DNA from: an uncultured Dorea sp.
Lineage (GTDB): Bacteria; Bacillota; Clostridia; Lachnospirales; Lachnospiraceae
NCBI GenBank assembly: GCA_910577685.1
Contig: CAJTOH010000001.1
Span: forward strand, 62,001 to 126,000
DNA length: 64,000 bases
Direction of reading: 5' to 3'
Part shown: one piece after another, positions 32,887 through 41,645 of the stretch
Numbering within the stretch: position 1 is the stretch's first letter
Layout of the letters: each line of letters opens with the position of its first letter
Translations under genes and position numbers: made by a program
The notes under the pieces: generated by a model
What the model saw: only the letters and a program-made list of their open reading frames with translations
Told to the model about the DNA's origin: nothing
Databases searched by the model: none

Positions 32887-33371
32887 ATGTCTAATATAAC
32901 ATGCCTCTCCTATTTTTTCAAGAAAAAAATCTTTACCATTACAATTCCATGTTCATGGAAATATATATCTTGTACATTTTTATCATATTCAAGAAATACC
33001 GTATTTATCAAGGCTTTTCTTCAACGGGAAGATGAAATACATGGCAGGTATTATAGATGCGGCGAAAAGAGTCGGCGTCGGCGCGGTTCTTTCAATATCC
33101 CGTTGGAAGTGAGGATAAGGGATGTCGGCATACAGCAGTTTCTTCCTATTTAAAAGGGGGATTAGGGACAGAATCACAGGTTATTATGGATAGGAAGATG
33201 AATGGATTCCGCGCCCTTTTGGCAGCGGGAAAATAGATAGAATGATTGCGCCGTATTATGCCGAAATGAAAGTTTGCCGTTGAAGAAATTATATGTTAGA
33301 ATAAAGGGGGTTCTAAACAGAGAACAATAATAAGAACAATAATATAAGTATAGAAAAGAGGTTATGCCATT

Positions 33372-33998
33372 ATGAGATTCAGAAGGAGATTAATATGTAG
33401 TTTATTAGCTGCTTCCATATGCTGCACGCCCGCTTTAAGCGGCTGTTCCTCCAAGGAAGAGTCCTCTTTTGCCCAGAATGAAGCAGGGGCAAAAGACCAG
33501 ACGGATTCGGAGGATACGGACGGAGCCAAAGAAGACCCGGTGAATCTGGGAGAATTTTCTTTAGAGGATATCAACGGCGAGGCTTATACGCAGGAAATGT
33601 TTGCGGAATATGACCTGACTATGGTGAATGTATTTGCCACATGGTGTTCGCCCTGTGTCAAGGAGATCCCGGATCTGGAGAAGCTTCATCAGGAGATGGG
33701 GGAGCGGGGCGTCAATGTAGCCGGCATTGTTCTAGATACGGTGGACGGCTCAGGAAAGAAGGATGAAGAGGGCGTGGAAAAAGCAAAACTTCTGGCGGAA
33801 AAGACAGGGGCGTCTTATCCCTTTCTAATACCGGACGAGGGGAATCTGAACGGCATTATTTCAGGAGTCTCCGCCGTGCCGACGACCTTTTTTGTGGATA
33901 AAGAGGGAAATATTGTTGGAGAGATTTACACAGGGGCCCGTTCTTTTCAGGATTGGAAGAGTATTGTAGAGGGCGTCATGAATGAGGTGGGGAAGTGA
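33372..33998 (+). CDS. TlpA-family thioredoxin-like lipoprotein
   Basis: 208 residues. Lipoprotein signal peptide with lipobox LSGC (about residues 23-26), then an acidic linker and a thioredoxin fold. The redox motif WCSPC lies in VNVFATWCSPCVKEIPDL; the cis-Pro region is SAVPTTFFVDKEGNIVG. Extracytoplasmic thiol-disulfide reductase. Its stop overlaps the start of a CXXC peptide gene (GTGA), followed by a 4Fe-4S membrane protein: a compact electron-transfer operon that may carry reductant across the membrane. Confidence 0.92.
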   Translation: MRFRRRLICSLLAASICCTPALSGCSSKEESSFAQNEAGAKDQTDSEDTDGAKEDPVNLGEFSLEDINGEAYTQEMFAEYDLTMVNVFATWCSPCVKEIPDLEKLHQEMGERGVNVAGIVLDTVDGSGKKDEEGVEKAKLLAEKTGASYPFLIPDEGNLNGIISGVSAVPTTFFVDKEGNIVGEIYTGARSFQDWKSIVEGVMNEVGK

Positions 33999-34144
33999 GC
34001 CGTTCTTTAAAAAATGCCGCGGTTGGAATCTGCATAGCCGCCGCGGGGCTTGGGATGATGATCTTCGGTATTTCCCGCGGGGAGATGGAAGTAGTGTTGG
34101 AAAAAGCTGTTAATATCTGTATGGAGTGTATCGGAATTGGGTAG
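33995..34144 (+). CDS. CD1871A-family CXXC-containing small membrane peptide
   Basis: 49 residues from GTG 33995, overlapping the TlpA stop by GTGA. One membrane helix (AAVGICIAAAGLGMMIFGI), then SRGEMEVVLEKAVNICMECI with a C-M-E-C motif near the end. This matches the CD1871A-type CXXC peptides of Clostridia that sit between TlpA and 4Fe-4S genes. Probably shuttles electrons between its two neighbours; that role is inferred. Confidence 0.82.
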   Translation: MSRSLKNAAVGICIAAAGLGMMIFGISRGEMEVVLEKAVNICMECIGIG

Positions 34145-35063
34145 AGAAAAGAATGTGAATGAGCGGAAGCGGCACGGGATTCAGGGGGTGTGGGCGCTGC
34201 TCACCAATAGTTACCTTGCCGGTTTTGTTCAGGGGAAGATCTATCAGGGAAAGGTAAAAAACCTCTGCGTTCCCGGGCTTAATTGTTATTCCTGTCCGGG
34301 AGCCTTGGGCGCTTGCCCCATCGGAGCCATGCAGGCGGTTATCGGAAACTGGAATTTTAAGTTTGCTTTTTATGTGGCGGGATTTTTGATGTTCGTCGGG
34401 GCGTTGATGGGAAGGTTTGTCTGCGGCTGGCTTTGCCCGTTTGGACTGGTTCAGGAGCTTCTCCATAAGATCCCGTTTCCTAAGAAGATCGGGACGTTTC
34501 GGGGGGATAAGCTGCTGCGGAAATTAAAATATGTGATTCTGGCGGTATTCGTTATACTTCTGCCTATGTTTCTGGTGGATATCCTTGGACAGGGCGCGCC
34601 GTATTTTTGCAAGTTGATCTGTCCGGCAGGGACGCTGGAGGGCGGGCTTACGTTGGTGGCGATGAATCCGTCTATGCGCGGCGCTATAGGATGGCTGTAT
34701 GCGTGGAAGAATGTGCTGCTGCTGGTTACGGTTGTTCTTTCTATATTAATATACAGGCCCTTCTGTAAGTATGTCTGCCCGCTTGGAGCGGTTTACTCGG
34801 TGTTTAACCCGGTGGCTGTGTTCCGTTACAGAGTAGACCGGGACAAGTGTACGGGATGCGGAGTCTGTGCCAGAGCCTGCAAGATGCAGGTGAATCCGGC
34901 GGAGCATGCGAACAGTCCGGAATGTATCCGGTGCGGGCTGTGCAGGAAAGTATGTCCGGCACATGCCATAGGGGATACGTTTGCGGGGGAGATGAACCGG
35001 GCCGCCGGGGCAGAGAGCGCCGAGGGCAGGACCGGAAAATGCCTGTATGTACGAAAGAGGTAA
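34137..35063 (+). CDS. 4Fe-4S membrane protein, NapH/CcoG-like
   Basis: 308 residues with about five membrane helices. Conserved Cys motifs: LNCYSCPGALGACPIGAM near residue 50, CGWLCPFG, CPLGAVYS, and two C-terminal ferredoxin motifs CTGCGVCARAC and CIRCGLCRKVCP. This layout is that of quinol-linked ferredoxin-type proteins (NapH, YccM). It likely passes electrons to the CXXC peptide and TlpA partners. Start TTG 34137 overlaps the preceding gene; GTG 34155 is possible. No terminator separates it from the AraC gene 15 bp downstream. Confidence 0.88.
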   Translation: MGREKNVNERKRHGIQGVWALLTNSYLAGFVQGKIYQGKVKNLCVPGLNCYSCPGALGACPIGAMQAVIGNWNFKFAFYVAGFLMFVGALMGRFVCGWLCPFGLVQELLHKIPFPKKIGTFRGDKLLRKLKYVILAVFVILLPMFLVDILGQGAPYFCKLICPAGTLEGGLTLVAMNPSMRGAIGWLYAWKNVLLLVTVVLSILIYRPFCKYVCPLGAVYSVFNPVAVFRYRVDRDKCTGCGVCARACKMQVNPAEHANSPECIRCGLCRKVCPAHAIGDTFAGEMNRAAGAESAEGRTGKCLYVRKR

Positions 35064-35078
35064 AGGGGAGATATTAAC

Positions 35079-35954
35079 ATGGAAGACGCTTACGTATTAC
35101 AGTTATCGAACCGGAAGTTTTCTGAATTATATCTTTGCTGCTGCGGCTACAGTAAATGTGAGCCGCTGCACAGCTTCGGGCCGGCGGTCAGGCCGGATTA
35201 TCTTATCCACTATATTTTAAAGGGAAGAGGACGGTACAGCATCGGGGATACCCAGTATTGTCTGGAAGCCGGACAGGGATTCCTGATCGAGCCGAATGTG
35301 CTGACTTTTTATCAGGCGGATGCTTACGAACCTTGGGAGTATCTGTGGCTTGGCTTTAACGGTGCGAATGTCCGGGAATATCTGAGGGATATCGGTCTTG
35401 ACGGCGGAAAGCTTATTTACCGCAGCGGCCATGCGCCTGAGTTAAAGGATACGGTTATCCGGATGCTTCAGGATACTACGGGAAGCCTAACCAGCCAATA
35501 TGAGCGTCAGAGCCTCCTGTACTCATTTTTTGCTATCCTGTCCAAGGACATAGACATCGGTCCGCTAAAGGGGCAGGAGGTGGAGAATGTCCATATCAGC
35601 CGGGCGGTGGAATTCGTGCGCAACAATTATTTCAATGCGATACGGGTGGCGGATATTGCGAAGTATGTCTGTGTTGACCGGACATACCTGTATGAGCTGT
35701 TTCGAAGGTATCTGCATGTCTCGCCTCAGGATTATCTGACGAACTACCGTCTTACGCGGGCGTCGGAGCTTCTGACTCTTACCGAACTTAAACTTGAAGA
35801 GATTGCGCTGTCCTGCGGTTACCAGAGCGCCTATTCTTTTGGAAAGATGTTTAAGGCGAAGCGGGGGATCTCCCCGGCAAAATTCAGGATGAAGAACCGG
35901 AGCGAGGCCAAGGAGCATCTTAAGGAGTATAAGGATTCACTGGAAAACTTGTAA
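35079..35954 (+). CDS. AraC family transcriptional regulator
   Basis: 291 residues. N-terminal cupin-like sugar-sensing domain (YLIHYILKGRGRYSIGDTQY, LEAGQGFLIEPN). C-terminal pair of helix-turn-helices (IRVADIAKYVCVDRTYLYEL and LEEIALSCGYQSAYSFGKMF). It resembles the MsmR/RafR type. Position directly before the alpha-galactosidase gene suggests it activates that gene in response to raffinose-type sugars. Start follows AAAGGGGAGATATTAAC. Confidence 0.92.
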   Translation: MEDAYVLQLSNRKFSELYLCCCGYSKCEPLHSFGPAVRPDYLIHYILKGRGRYSIGDTQYCLEAGQGFLIEPNVLTFYQADAYEPWEYLWLGFNGANVREYLRDIGLDGGKLIYRSGHAPELKDTVIRMLQDTTGSLTSQYERQSLLYSFFAILSKDIDIGPLKGQEVENVHISRAVEFVRNNYFNAIRVADIAKYVCVDRTYLYELFRRYLHVSPQDYLTNYRLTRASELLTLTELKLEEIALSCGYQSAYSFGKMFKAKRGISPAKFRMKNRSEAKEHLKEYKDSLENL

Positions 35955-36083
35955 GGGATAACCAACATTTGGACAGTTTCACCCGACAAATGAATATAGC
36001 CGGCGGGGGCTTTTTTCTATACAATCATTTCATATAATCAAAAAGAACAGCGCAGATGATGCATTGAGGCTGAGGAGGTTTTT

Positions 36084-38309
36084 ATGAGTATTGTATTTAA
36101 CGAGGGTACGAAGACGTTTCATCTTTTTAACCGGGAGATCAGTTATCTAATGATGGTATTGCCCAACGGGCAGATGGGGCAGCTTTATTTTGGGAAAAGG
36201 GTTCACGACAGGGAGGATTTTTCTTATCTGTATGAAACGCTGCCGCGTCCCATGGCGGCATATGTTTTTGAGGGGGAATATTCTTTGTCGCTGGAACATG
36301 TAAAACAGGAGTACGGCGTGTATGGGACGTCGGATTTCCGCCGTCCTGCGGTGGAGATCTTACAGCAGAACGGCAGCAGGCTCTGTGATTTCCGGTATAA
36401 AGGGCATGAAATCATGGGCGGGAAACCGAAACTGTCCGGGCTTCCGGCAACCTATACGGAGAAGGAGGAGGAAGCGGAAACGTTGATTCTGACTCTGGAG
36501 GATCCGCTTACGGGAGCAGTTCTCCAACTGTTGTATACCATTTTTGCGAAGGGAGGCATCCTCGCCAGAAGCGCAAAGATTATGAATGGAGGCACGGAAA
36601 CGCTTCATCTGACGACTGCGATGAGCCTGTGTATGGATCTGCCGGATTATGATTATGAGTGGCTGCAGTTTTCCGGCGCTTGGGCGCGGGAGCGGCATCT
36701 GAAAGTGAGAAAATTGGAGCAGGGAATCTTGGCGGTGGACAGCCGCAGGGGACATTCTTCCCATGAGCATAATCCTTTTATCGTGCTTAAACGTCCTTGG
36801 GCGAACGAATTTCAGGGAGAGGTGATTGGATTCAGCTTGATTTACAGCGGTAATTTCCTTGCCCAGGCGGAGGTAGACACCCATGATACGACCAGGGTGC
36901 TTATGGGCATCCACCCCATGGGATTTGACTGGAAGTTAGAGAAGGGGGAGAGTTTCCAGACGCCGGAGGCGGTAATGGTTTATTCGGAACGCGGTTTGAA
37001 CGGTATGAGCCAGACATTCCATAAGCTGTACCGGAAGCGGCTTGCAAGAGGGTATTGGAGAGACAAGGCAAGGCCGATCTTAAATAATAACTGGGAGGCG
37101 ACGTATTTTGATTTTACGGAGGAACGTCTGGTGGAGATTGCGGGTAAGGCCAAGGAGTGCGGCGTGGAGCTGTTTGTGCTAGACGACGGATGGTTCGGCG
37201 AACGCAGCAGCGACCGGGCGGGGCTTGGCGACTGGGTGGCTAACCCGAAGCGTCTGTCCCGCGGGATTACCGGGATTGCGGAACGGATCGAAGAGTTGGG
37301 CATGAAGTTCGGCCTGTGGTTCGAGCCGGAAATGGTGAATAAGGATTCGGATCTATATCGGAAACATCCGGACTGGATTCTTTCCACACCGGGAAGAAAC
37401 GTATCCCATGGCAGGAACCAGTATGTGCTGGATTTTTCGCGGAAAGAAGTCGTGGACTGCATCTATGGGATGATGGAGAAGATCTTAAGTGAAGCGAAAG
37501 TTTCCTATATAAAGTGGGATATGAACCGGAGTATTACGGAGTGCTATTCGGCTGCGCTGCCGCCCGAACGGCAGGGGGAGGTATTCCATAGATATATTCT
37601 GGGTGTGTACGACCTGTATGAACGGCTGAATACACAGTTCCCGCATATCCTGTTTGAGTCCTGCGCAAGCGGCGGCGGGCGGTTTGATCCGGGCATCCTT
37701 TACTATGCGCCTCAGGGATGGGCGAGCGACGATTCCGATGCGGTGGAGCGTTTGGAGATACAGTACGGGACTTCCTTCTGTTATCCCATCAGCAGTATCG
37801 GGAGCCATGTGTCGGCGGCTCCGAATCATCAGGTATTCCGTAATACGCCGCTTAACACCCGGGCAAATGTTGCGTATTTCGGGACGTTCGGATATGAGCT
37901 GGATCTGAATAAGCTTACGGAAGACGAGCAGGAAATGGTGAAGAGTCAGATTGCGTTTATGAAGGAGTACAGGGAACTTCTGCAATTCGGAACGTTTTAC
38001 AGGCTTGCAAGCCCCTTTGAAGGAAATATTACATGCTGGATGGCGGTGAACGAGGAGCAGACGGAGGCGGTTGTGGGATGGTACCGCACCCTTTGCCATG
38101 TGAATATGCCGTATACGCGGATCCGCCTGCATGGGCTGAACCCGGATCTCTGTTATGAGGAGAGCGGCACGGGAAAGACCTACTATGGGGATGAGCTGAT
38201 GAATATCGGTCTGGTTACTACTGACGGCATGTCCGGACAGGCAGAGGAAAATACGGGGGATTACGGAGATTTTGGTTCCAGGATCTATGTGCTGAAGGCA
38301 GTAAGGTAG
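36084..38309 (+). CDS. Alpha-galactosidase, glycoside hydrolase family 36
   Basis: 741 residues. Hydrolyses terminal alpha-1,6-galactose from melibiose, raffinose and stachyose; no signal peptide, so cytoplasmic. The beta-sandwich N-domain contains FSLIYSGNFLAQAEVD. The TIM barrel has FVLDDGWFGERSSDRAGLGD and FGLWFEPEMVN. The nucleophile is Asp near 479 in YIKWDMNRSITE and the acid/base Asp near 549 in WASDDSDAVERL. SCASGGGRFD is the substrate loop. Start ATG follows GAGGAGG. Activator gene lies 129 bp upstream; no sugar transporter is adjacent. Confidence 0.95.
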   Translation: MSIVFNEGTKTFHLFNREISYLMMVLPNGQMGQLYFGKRVHDREDFSYLYETLPRPMAAYVFEGEYSLSLEHVKQEYGVYGTSDFRRPAVEILQQNGSRLCDFRYKGHEIMGGKPKLSGLPATYTEKEEEAETLILTLEDPLTGAVLQLLYTIFAKGGILARSAKIMNGGTETLHLTTAMSLCMDLPDYDYEWLQFSGAWARERHLKVRKLEQGILAVDSRRGHSSHEHNPFIVLKRPWANEFQGEVIGFSLIYSGNFLAQAEVDTHDTTRVLMGIHPMGFDWKLEKGESFQTPEAVMVYSERGLNGMSQTFHKLYRKRLARGYWRDKARPILNNNWEATYFDFTEERLVEIAGKAKECGVELFVLDDGWFGERSSDRAGLGDWVANPKRLSRGITGIAERIEELGMKFGLWFEPEMVNKDSDLYRKHPDWILSTPGRNVSHGRNQYVLDFSRKEVVDCIYGMMEKILSEAKVSYIKWDMNRSITECYSAALPPERQGEVFHRYILGVYDLYERLNTQFPHILFESCASGGGRFDPGILYYAPQGWASDDSDAVERLEIQYGTSFCYPISSIGSHVSAAPNHQVFRNTPLNTRANVAYFGTFGYELDLNKLTEDEQEMVKSQIAFMKEYRELLQFGTFYRLASPFEGNITCWMAVNEEQTEAVVGWYRTLCHVNMPYTRIRLHGLNPDLCYEESGTGKTYYGDELMNIGLVTTDGMSGQAEENTGDYGDFGSRIYVLKAVR

Positions 38310-38446
38310 GAGGAAGCGCTGCGGCTTGTGTTAGAGTAAATGATTGAACTACAAATTGGAAGTTTTGGAATAAAATTATTGTTCATGTTGTACATTTCCA
38401 TTTTTGGAAAATTATGATATTATCATTTCGAAAAGGAGAGGTTGTT

Positions 38447-38677
38447 ATGAGCAAAATGATTGTAGTATTTCAGAATCCGGATGACATCTTAGAGTTTGTC
38501 CAGAAGGTGGAAAAGTATCCATATAATATGGATATGAAACGCGGCAAGTATGTAGTTGATGCAAAATCTCTGTTAGGGCTGATGAATCTTGGCTTCCATA
38601 AGGAGATTGAGCTGGCGGTTTACGAAGAAAGGTGCGATGATCTCCGTAAAGACATAGAAGAATTTATTGCTGCGTAA
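38447..38677 (+). CDS. HPr-like protein lacking the phosphorylatable histidine
   Basis: 76 residues. KYVVDAKSLLGLMNLGF matches the helix 2 region around Ser46 of HPr, but the usual HARPA active site around residue 15 is replaced (PDDILEFVQKV), so it cannot accept phosphate from PEP. Such variants are frequent in Clostridia and may be regulatory. ATG 38447 follows AAAAGGAGAGG. Single gene with a terminator. Confidence 0.8.
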   Translation: MSKMIVVFQNPDDILEFVQKVEKYPYNMDMKRGKYVVDAKSLLGLMNLGFHKEIELAVYEERCDDLRKDIEEFIAA

Positions 38678-38680
38678 GGT

Positions 38681-38715
38681 GCCGGCAATTTTTGGTTGCA
38701 GTTTCCGGCTTTTTG
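38681..38715 (+). terminator. Terminator after the HPr-like gene
   Basis: GCCGG (38681-38685) and CCGGC (38705-38709) with weak inner pairs, followed by TTTTT. Confidence 0.6.
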
Positions 38716-38845
38716 GTATGGCGGGCTGTCAATGATACTGTTCACTCCGTGACCAGCAACCTGCCAATGTCTGCCATACATGGTAATTTGATACTTGTAT
38801 AAAAAGGCTCCTCGTCGTATAATATGCGGTGGAGGAGTCTTTGTT

Positions 38846-40207
38846 ATGAAGAATATTACGAAAACAGACAGGAGCGGTTATCTTTTCGATAACAGAAGCC
38901 TTGTAATGCTGATTATTCCGCTGGTTATTGAACAGCTTCTGGCGGTGCTGGTGGGTATGGCGGATTCAATTATGATTGCAAGTGTCGGCGAGGCGGCTGT
39001 GTCAGGCGTGTCGCTGGTAGATCAGGTTATGATCCTGCTTATCAATATTTTTGCGGCGCTTGCCACGGGCGGCGCCGTGGTTGCGGGACAGTATCTGGGG
39101 CATAGGCGCAAGGAAGCGGCATGTGAATCTGCTACGCAGCTTGTCTGGTTTATTACAATATGCGCCGTTGTGATTACTGCGGTTGTGTATGCGGGGAAAA
39201 ACCTGATCTTACAGGGCGTATTCGGGCAGATTGAGCCGGACGTCATGCGTCATGCCGATATCTACCTGATGATTGTCACGATGGCGATCCCGTTCATGGC
39301 CCTTTATAACGCCGGCGCGGCAATCTTCCGGGCTATGGGGAATTCCAAGGTTTCCATGCAGGTATCAATCATCATGAATATCATCAATGTGGCGGGTAAT
39401 GCGGTTCTGATCTATGGTTTCCACAGGGGGACGGAAGGCGTGGCGATCCCGACGCTTGTATCCCGGATTGTGGCGGCGGTGATTATTATTGTCCTTCTCT
39501 GCAATGAAAAGCAGACCTTGCATATCAAGCGTACATGGCGGTATCGTCTAAACTGGCCCCATGTGAAGAAGATTCTGAGCGTAGGCGTGCCGAACGGCCT
39601 TGAGAACAGTATGTTCCAGCTTGGCAAGATACTGGTCTTAAGTTTGGTTTCTACCTTCGGGACCTATGCGATCGCCGCGAATGCCGTGGGGAATTCGATC
39701 GCCTTGTTCCAGATCCTTCCGGGTATGGCGATTAATCTGGCGGTTACGACGGTTATTGCCAGATGCGTGGGAGCGGGGGATTATGAGCAGGTGAAATACT
39801 ACAATAAAAAATTGCTGCTTATCACGCATCTCGGGACTGCGGTGATGTCCTTTGGAGTATTTGCCGTCCTGCCGATGATTCTTAAGGCGTACCATTTGTC
39901 GGACGCCGCGGCGGAGGCTACGCGGCAGATTATTTATTTTCACGGGATAAGCGCGGTAGTGATATGGCCTCTTTCTTTTACTCTCCCGTCGACCTTCCGG
40001 GCTTCCGGGGATGCGAGGGCGTGCATGGTCATTTCCATGGTGTCCATGTGGCTGTTTAGGATCGTTTTCAGTTATGTGCTGGGGGAATATATGGGAATGG
40101 GAGTATTCGGCGTCTGGGTGGCGATGGTCATTGACTGGGTGTTCCGGGCGTTGTGTTTTGCAGTTCGGTATTACAGAGGAGGATGGAAGAAGCGGGCGTT
40201 GGTGTAA
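38846..40207 (+). CDS. MATE family exporter
   Basis: 453 residues with about twelve membrane helices. LVMLIIPLVIEQLLAVLVGM then ADSIMIASVGEAAVSG, and AGAAIFRAMGNSKVSM is the conserved central loop. Distinct from the MATEs at 22896 and 46045, which are closer to each other. ATG 38846 follows GGAGGAGTCTTTGTT. Substrate unknown. Confidence 0.9.
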   Translation: MKNITKTDRSGYLFDNRSLVMLIIPLVIEQLLAVLVGMADSIMIASVGEAAVSGVSLVDQVMILLINIFAALATGGAVVAGQYLGHRRKEAACESATQLVWFITICAVVITAVVYAGKNLILQGVFGQIEPDVMRHADIYLMIVTMAIPFMALYNAGAAIFRAMGNSKVSMQVSIIMNIINVAGNAVLIYGFHRGTEGVAIPTLVSRIVAAVIIIVLLCNEKQTLHIKRTWRYRLNWPHVKKILSVGVPNGLENSMFQLGKILVLSLVSTFGTYAIAANAVGNSIALFQILPGMAINLAVTTVIARCVGAGDYEQVKYYNKKLLLITHLGTAVMSFGVFAVLPMILKAYHLSDAAAEATRQIIYFHGISAVVIWPLSFTLPSTFRASGDARACMVISMVSMWLFRIVFSYVLGEYMGMGVFGVWVAMVIDWVFRALCFAVRYYRGGWKKRALV

Positions 40208-40291
40208 TGTATCATATGTGATAATAGTATTGAGTTTTTGCCGTATTTTGGGGAACTGTAATTTATTTCAAATAAAACTTATTTTTTTTAC

Positions 40292-40319
40292 TTGACATTC
40301 ATAAGAAATAAAGTATAAT
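40292..40319 (+). promoter_or_regulatory. Sigma-A promoter of the LCP/sortase region
   Basis: TTGACA (40292-40297), 16 nt, TATAAT (40314-40319), followed by a 57-nt leader to the LCP start codon. Confidence 0.85.
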
Positions 40320-40376
40320 TCTTAGTAGAAAGCATTTATTTGTTTTTTTGTAGTGGACTGATATGTGGAGGCAAAG

Positions 40377-41591
40377 ATGAAAAAAAATAACGACTTTTTC
40401 CCCGAAGTAGATAGTTCAGGGGATTCCTCGGATTTTTCAATGGAAGTCCTTTATGAGGACTCATTCGAAGACAGGCCTCTTGATGACGATTACTCTTGGG
40501 ATGATGATGCTCATAAGCATAAGCACAGACACAAACATAAGCATGGCAAGCATAAAAGGCATCGTTCCTCGAAGAGATGGAAGAAGGTTTTGTTAGGGCT
40601 GATAGCGATTATTGTGGTCGGTATTGCAGGACTGACGGGCGGCTTCTTCTATTTGCGCGCACAAGGCGAAAAACACCTTAAGACGAACGTTGCGGCTGCA
40701 GGAGATTCGGCAGAAGCACAGGAAGGACTCTACATTACATATAAGGACAAGAAGTATCAATATAATGAAGATGTAATTAATTTCCTATGTCTGGGAATTG
40801 CGAAGGATGTTCCGATTGAGGAGAAGACGGCGATCACCGGACTTGAGACAGGAGGAGAGGGGTTTGCGGATGCGGTAATCCTGATCAGCCTTAACGTAAA
40901 AAGCGGGCAGATTAAGATCTTTGCAATTCCAAGAGATACGATTGTCCCGGTTAAGGTGGTTGATTCGGCCGGATATTTCGTGAGAACTGAAAATATACAG
41001 CTCACCGCGCAGCATGCGTATGGACAGACGGCTACGGAAGGAGCCGAACTCATGGTGGATGCGGTTTCGAATTTGCTCTACAAAGTGCCGATTCAGAGAT
41101 ATTGTTCTATTAACCTTGCGGCGATTCCGATTCTGAATGATGCCATCGGCGGCGTCGACGTACAAGTACTCGAAGACATCTCCGGGCCTACGGGAACGTA
41201 TCGCGCGGGAGAGACGATCCATCTGGAAGGCGAGATGGCGAGGGATTACGTCCAGCAGAGGGATACCGGTATCTACGGAAGCAGTCTTAAGAGACTTGAA
41301 CGCGAGAAACAATATATGACCAATTATTTTGCAACCGCAAAGGAAGCCGTAAAGAAAGATATGTCGCTTCCGCTTACATTATATCAAAATCTTCAGCCGA
41401 ATATGTGTACTAATATTACGGTGGAGGATATTGCCTATCTGGTGCCGGAATTGTTGGATATTACTCTGAATGGAGAGGATATGATGACGATCCCCGGTGA
41501 GGCTACATGGGGTGAATATTTGGAGTATAATGTGAATACTGAACAATTAAAAGAGATAGTTATCAATAATTTCTACAAAGAGATTCCATAA
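40377..41591 (+). CDS. LytR-CpsA-Psr (LCP) family protein with histidine-rich cytoplasmic segment
   Basis: 404 residues. One membrane helix (about 71-92) and an extracellular LCP domain: FLCLGIAKDV, DAVILISLNV, KIFAIPRDTIV (Arg-Asp motif) and NDAIGGVDVQVL. LCP enzymes attach phosphate-linked glycopolymers to peptidoglycan. The cytoplasmic N-terminus is acidic, then becomes extremely basic and His-rich at about 46-63 (HKHKHRHKHKHGKHKRHR). ATG 40377 follows GTGGAGGCAAAG. The sortase follows 54 bp downstream, suggesting joint surface assembly. Confidence 0.92.
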   Translation: MKKNNDFFPEVDSSGDSSDFSMEVLYEDSFEDRPLDDDYSWDDDAHKHKHRHKHKHGKHKRHRSSKRWKKVLLGLIAIIVVGIAGLTGGFFYLRAQGEKHLKTNVAAAGDSAEAQEGLYITYKDKKYQYNEDVINFLCLGIAKDVPIEEKTAITGLETGGEGFADAVILISLNVKSGQIKIFAIPRDTIVPVKVVDSAGYFVRTENIQLTAQHAYGQTATEGAELMVDAVSNLLYKVPIQRYCSINLAAIPILNDAIGGVDVQVLEDISGPTGTYRAGETIHLEGEMARDYVQQRDTGIYGSSLKRLEREKQYMTNYFATAKEAVKKDMSLPLTLYQNLQPNMCTNITVEDIAYLVPELLDITLNGEDMMTIPGEATWGEYLEYNVNTEQLKEIVINNFYKEIP

Positions 41592-41645
41592 TGGGGTTGA
41601 TTATGGAGAGGAAACATAGTAAGATAAGTTATGGAGGAGAGACCA

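Noticed and set aside
32827..33153. 108-codon open frame on the plus strand
   Set aside because: Covers the minus-strand promoter and terminator, has no ribosome binding site and reads as low-complexity, AT-driven sequence.
38795..38845. Earlier in-frame start for the MATE gene at 38795
   Set aside because: The start at 38846 has GGAGGAG at ideal spacing and begins at the family-typical N-terminus.
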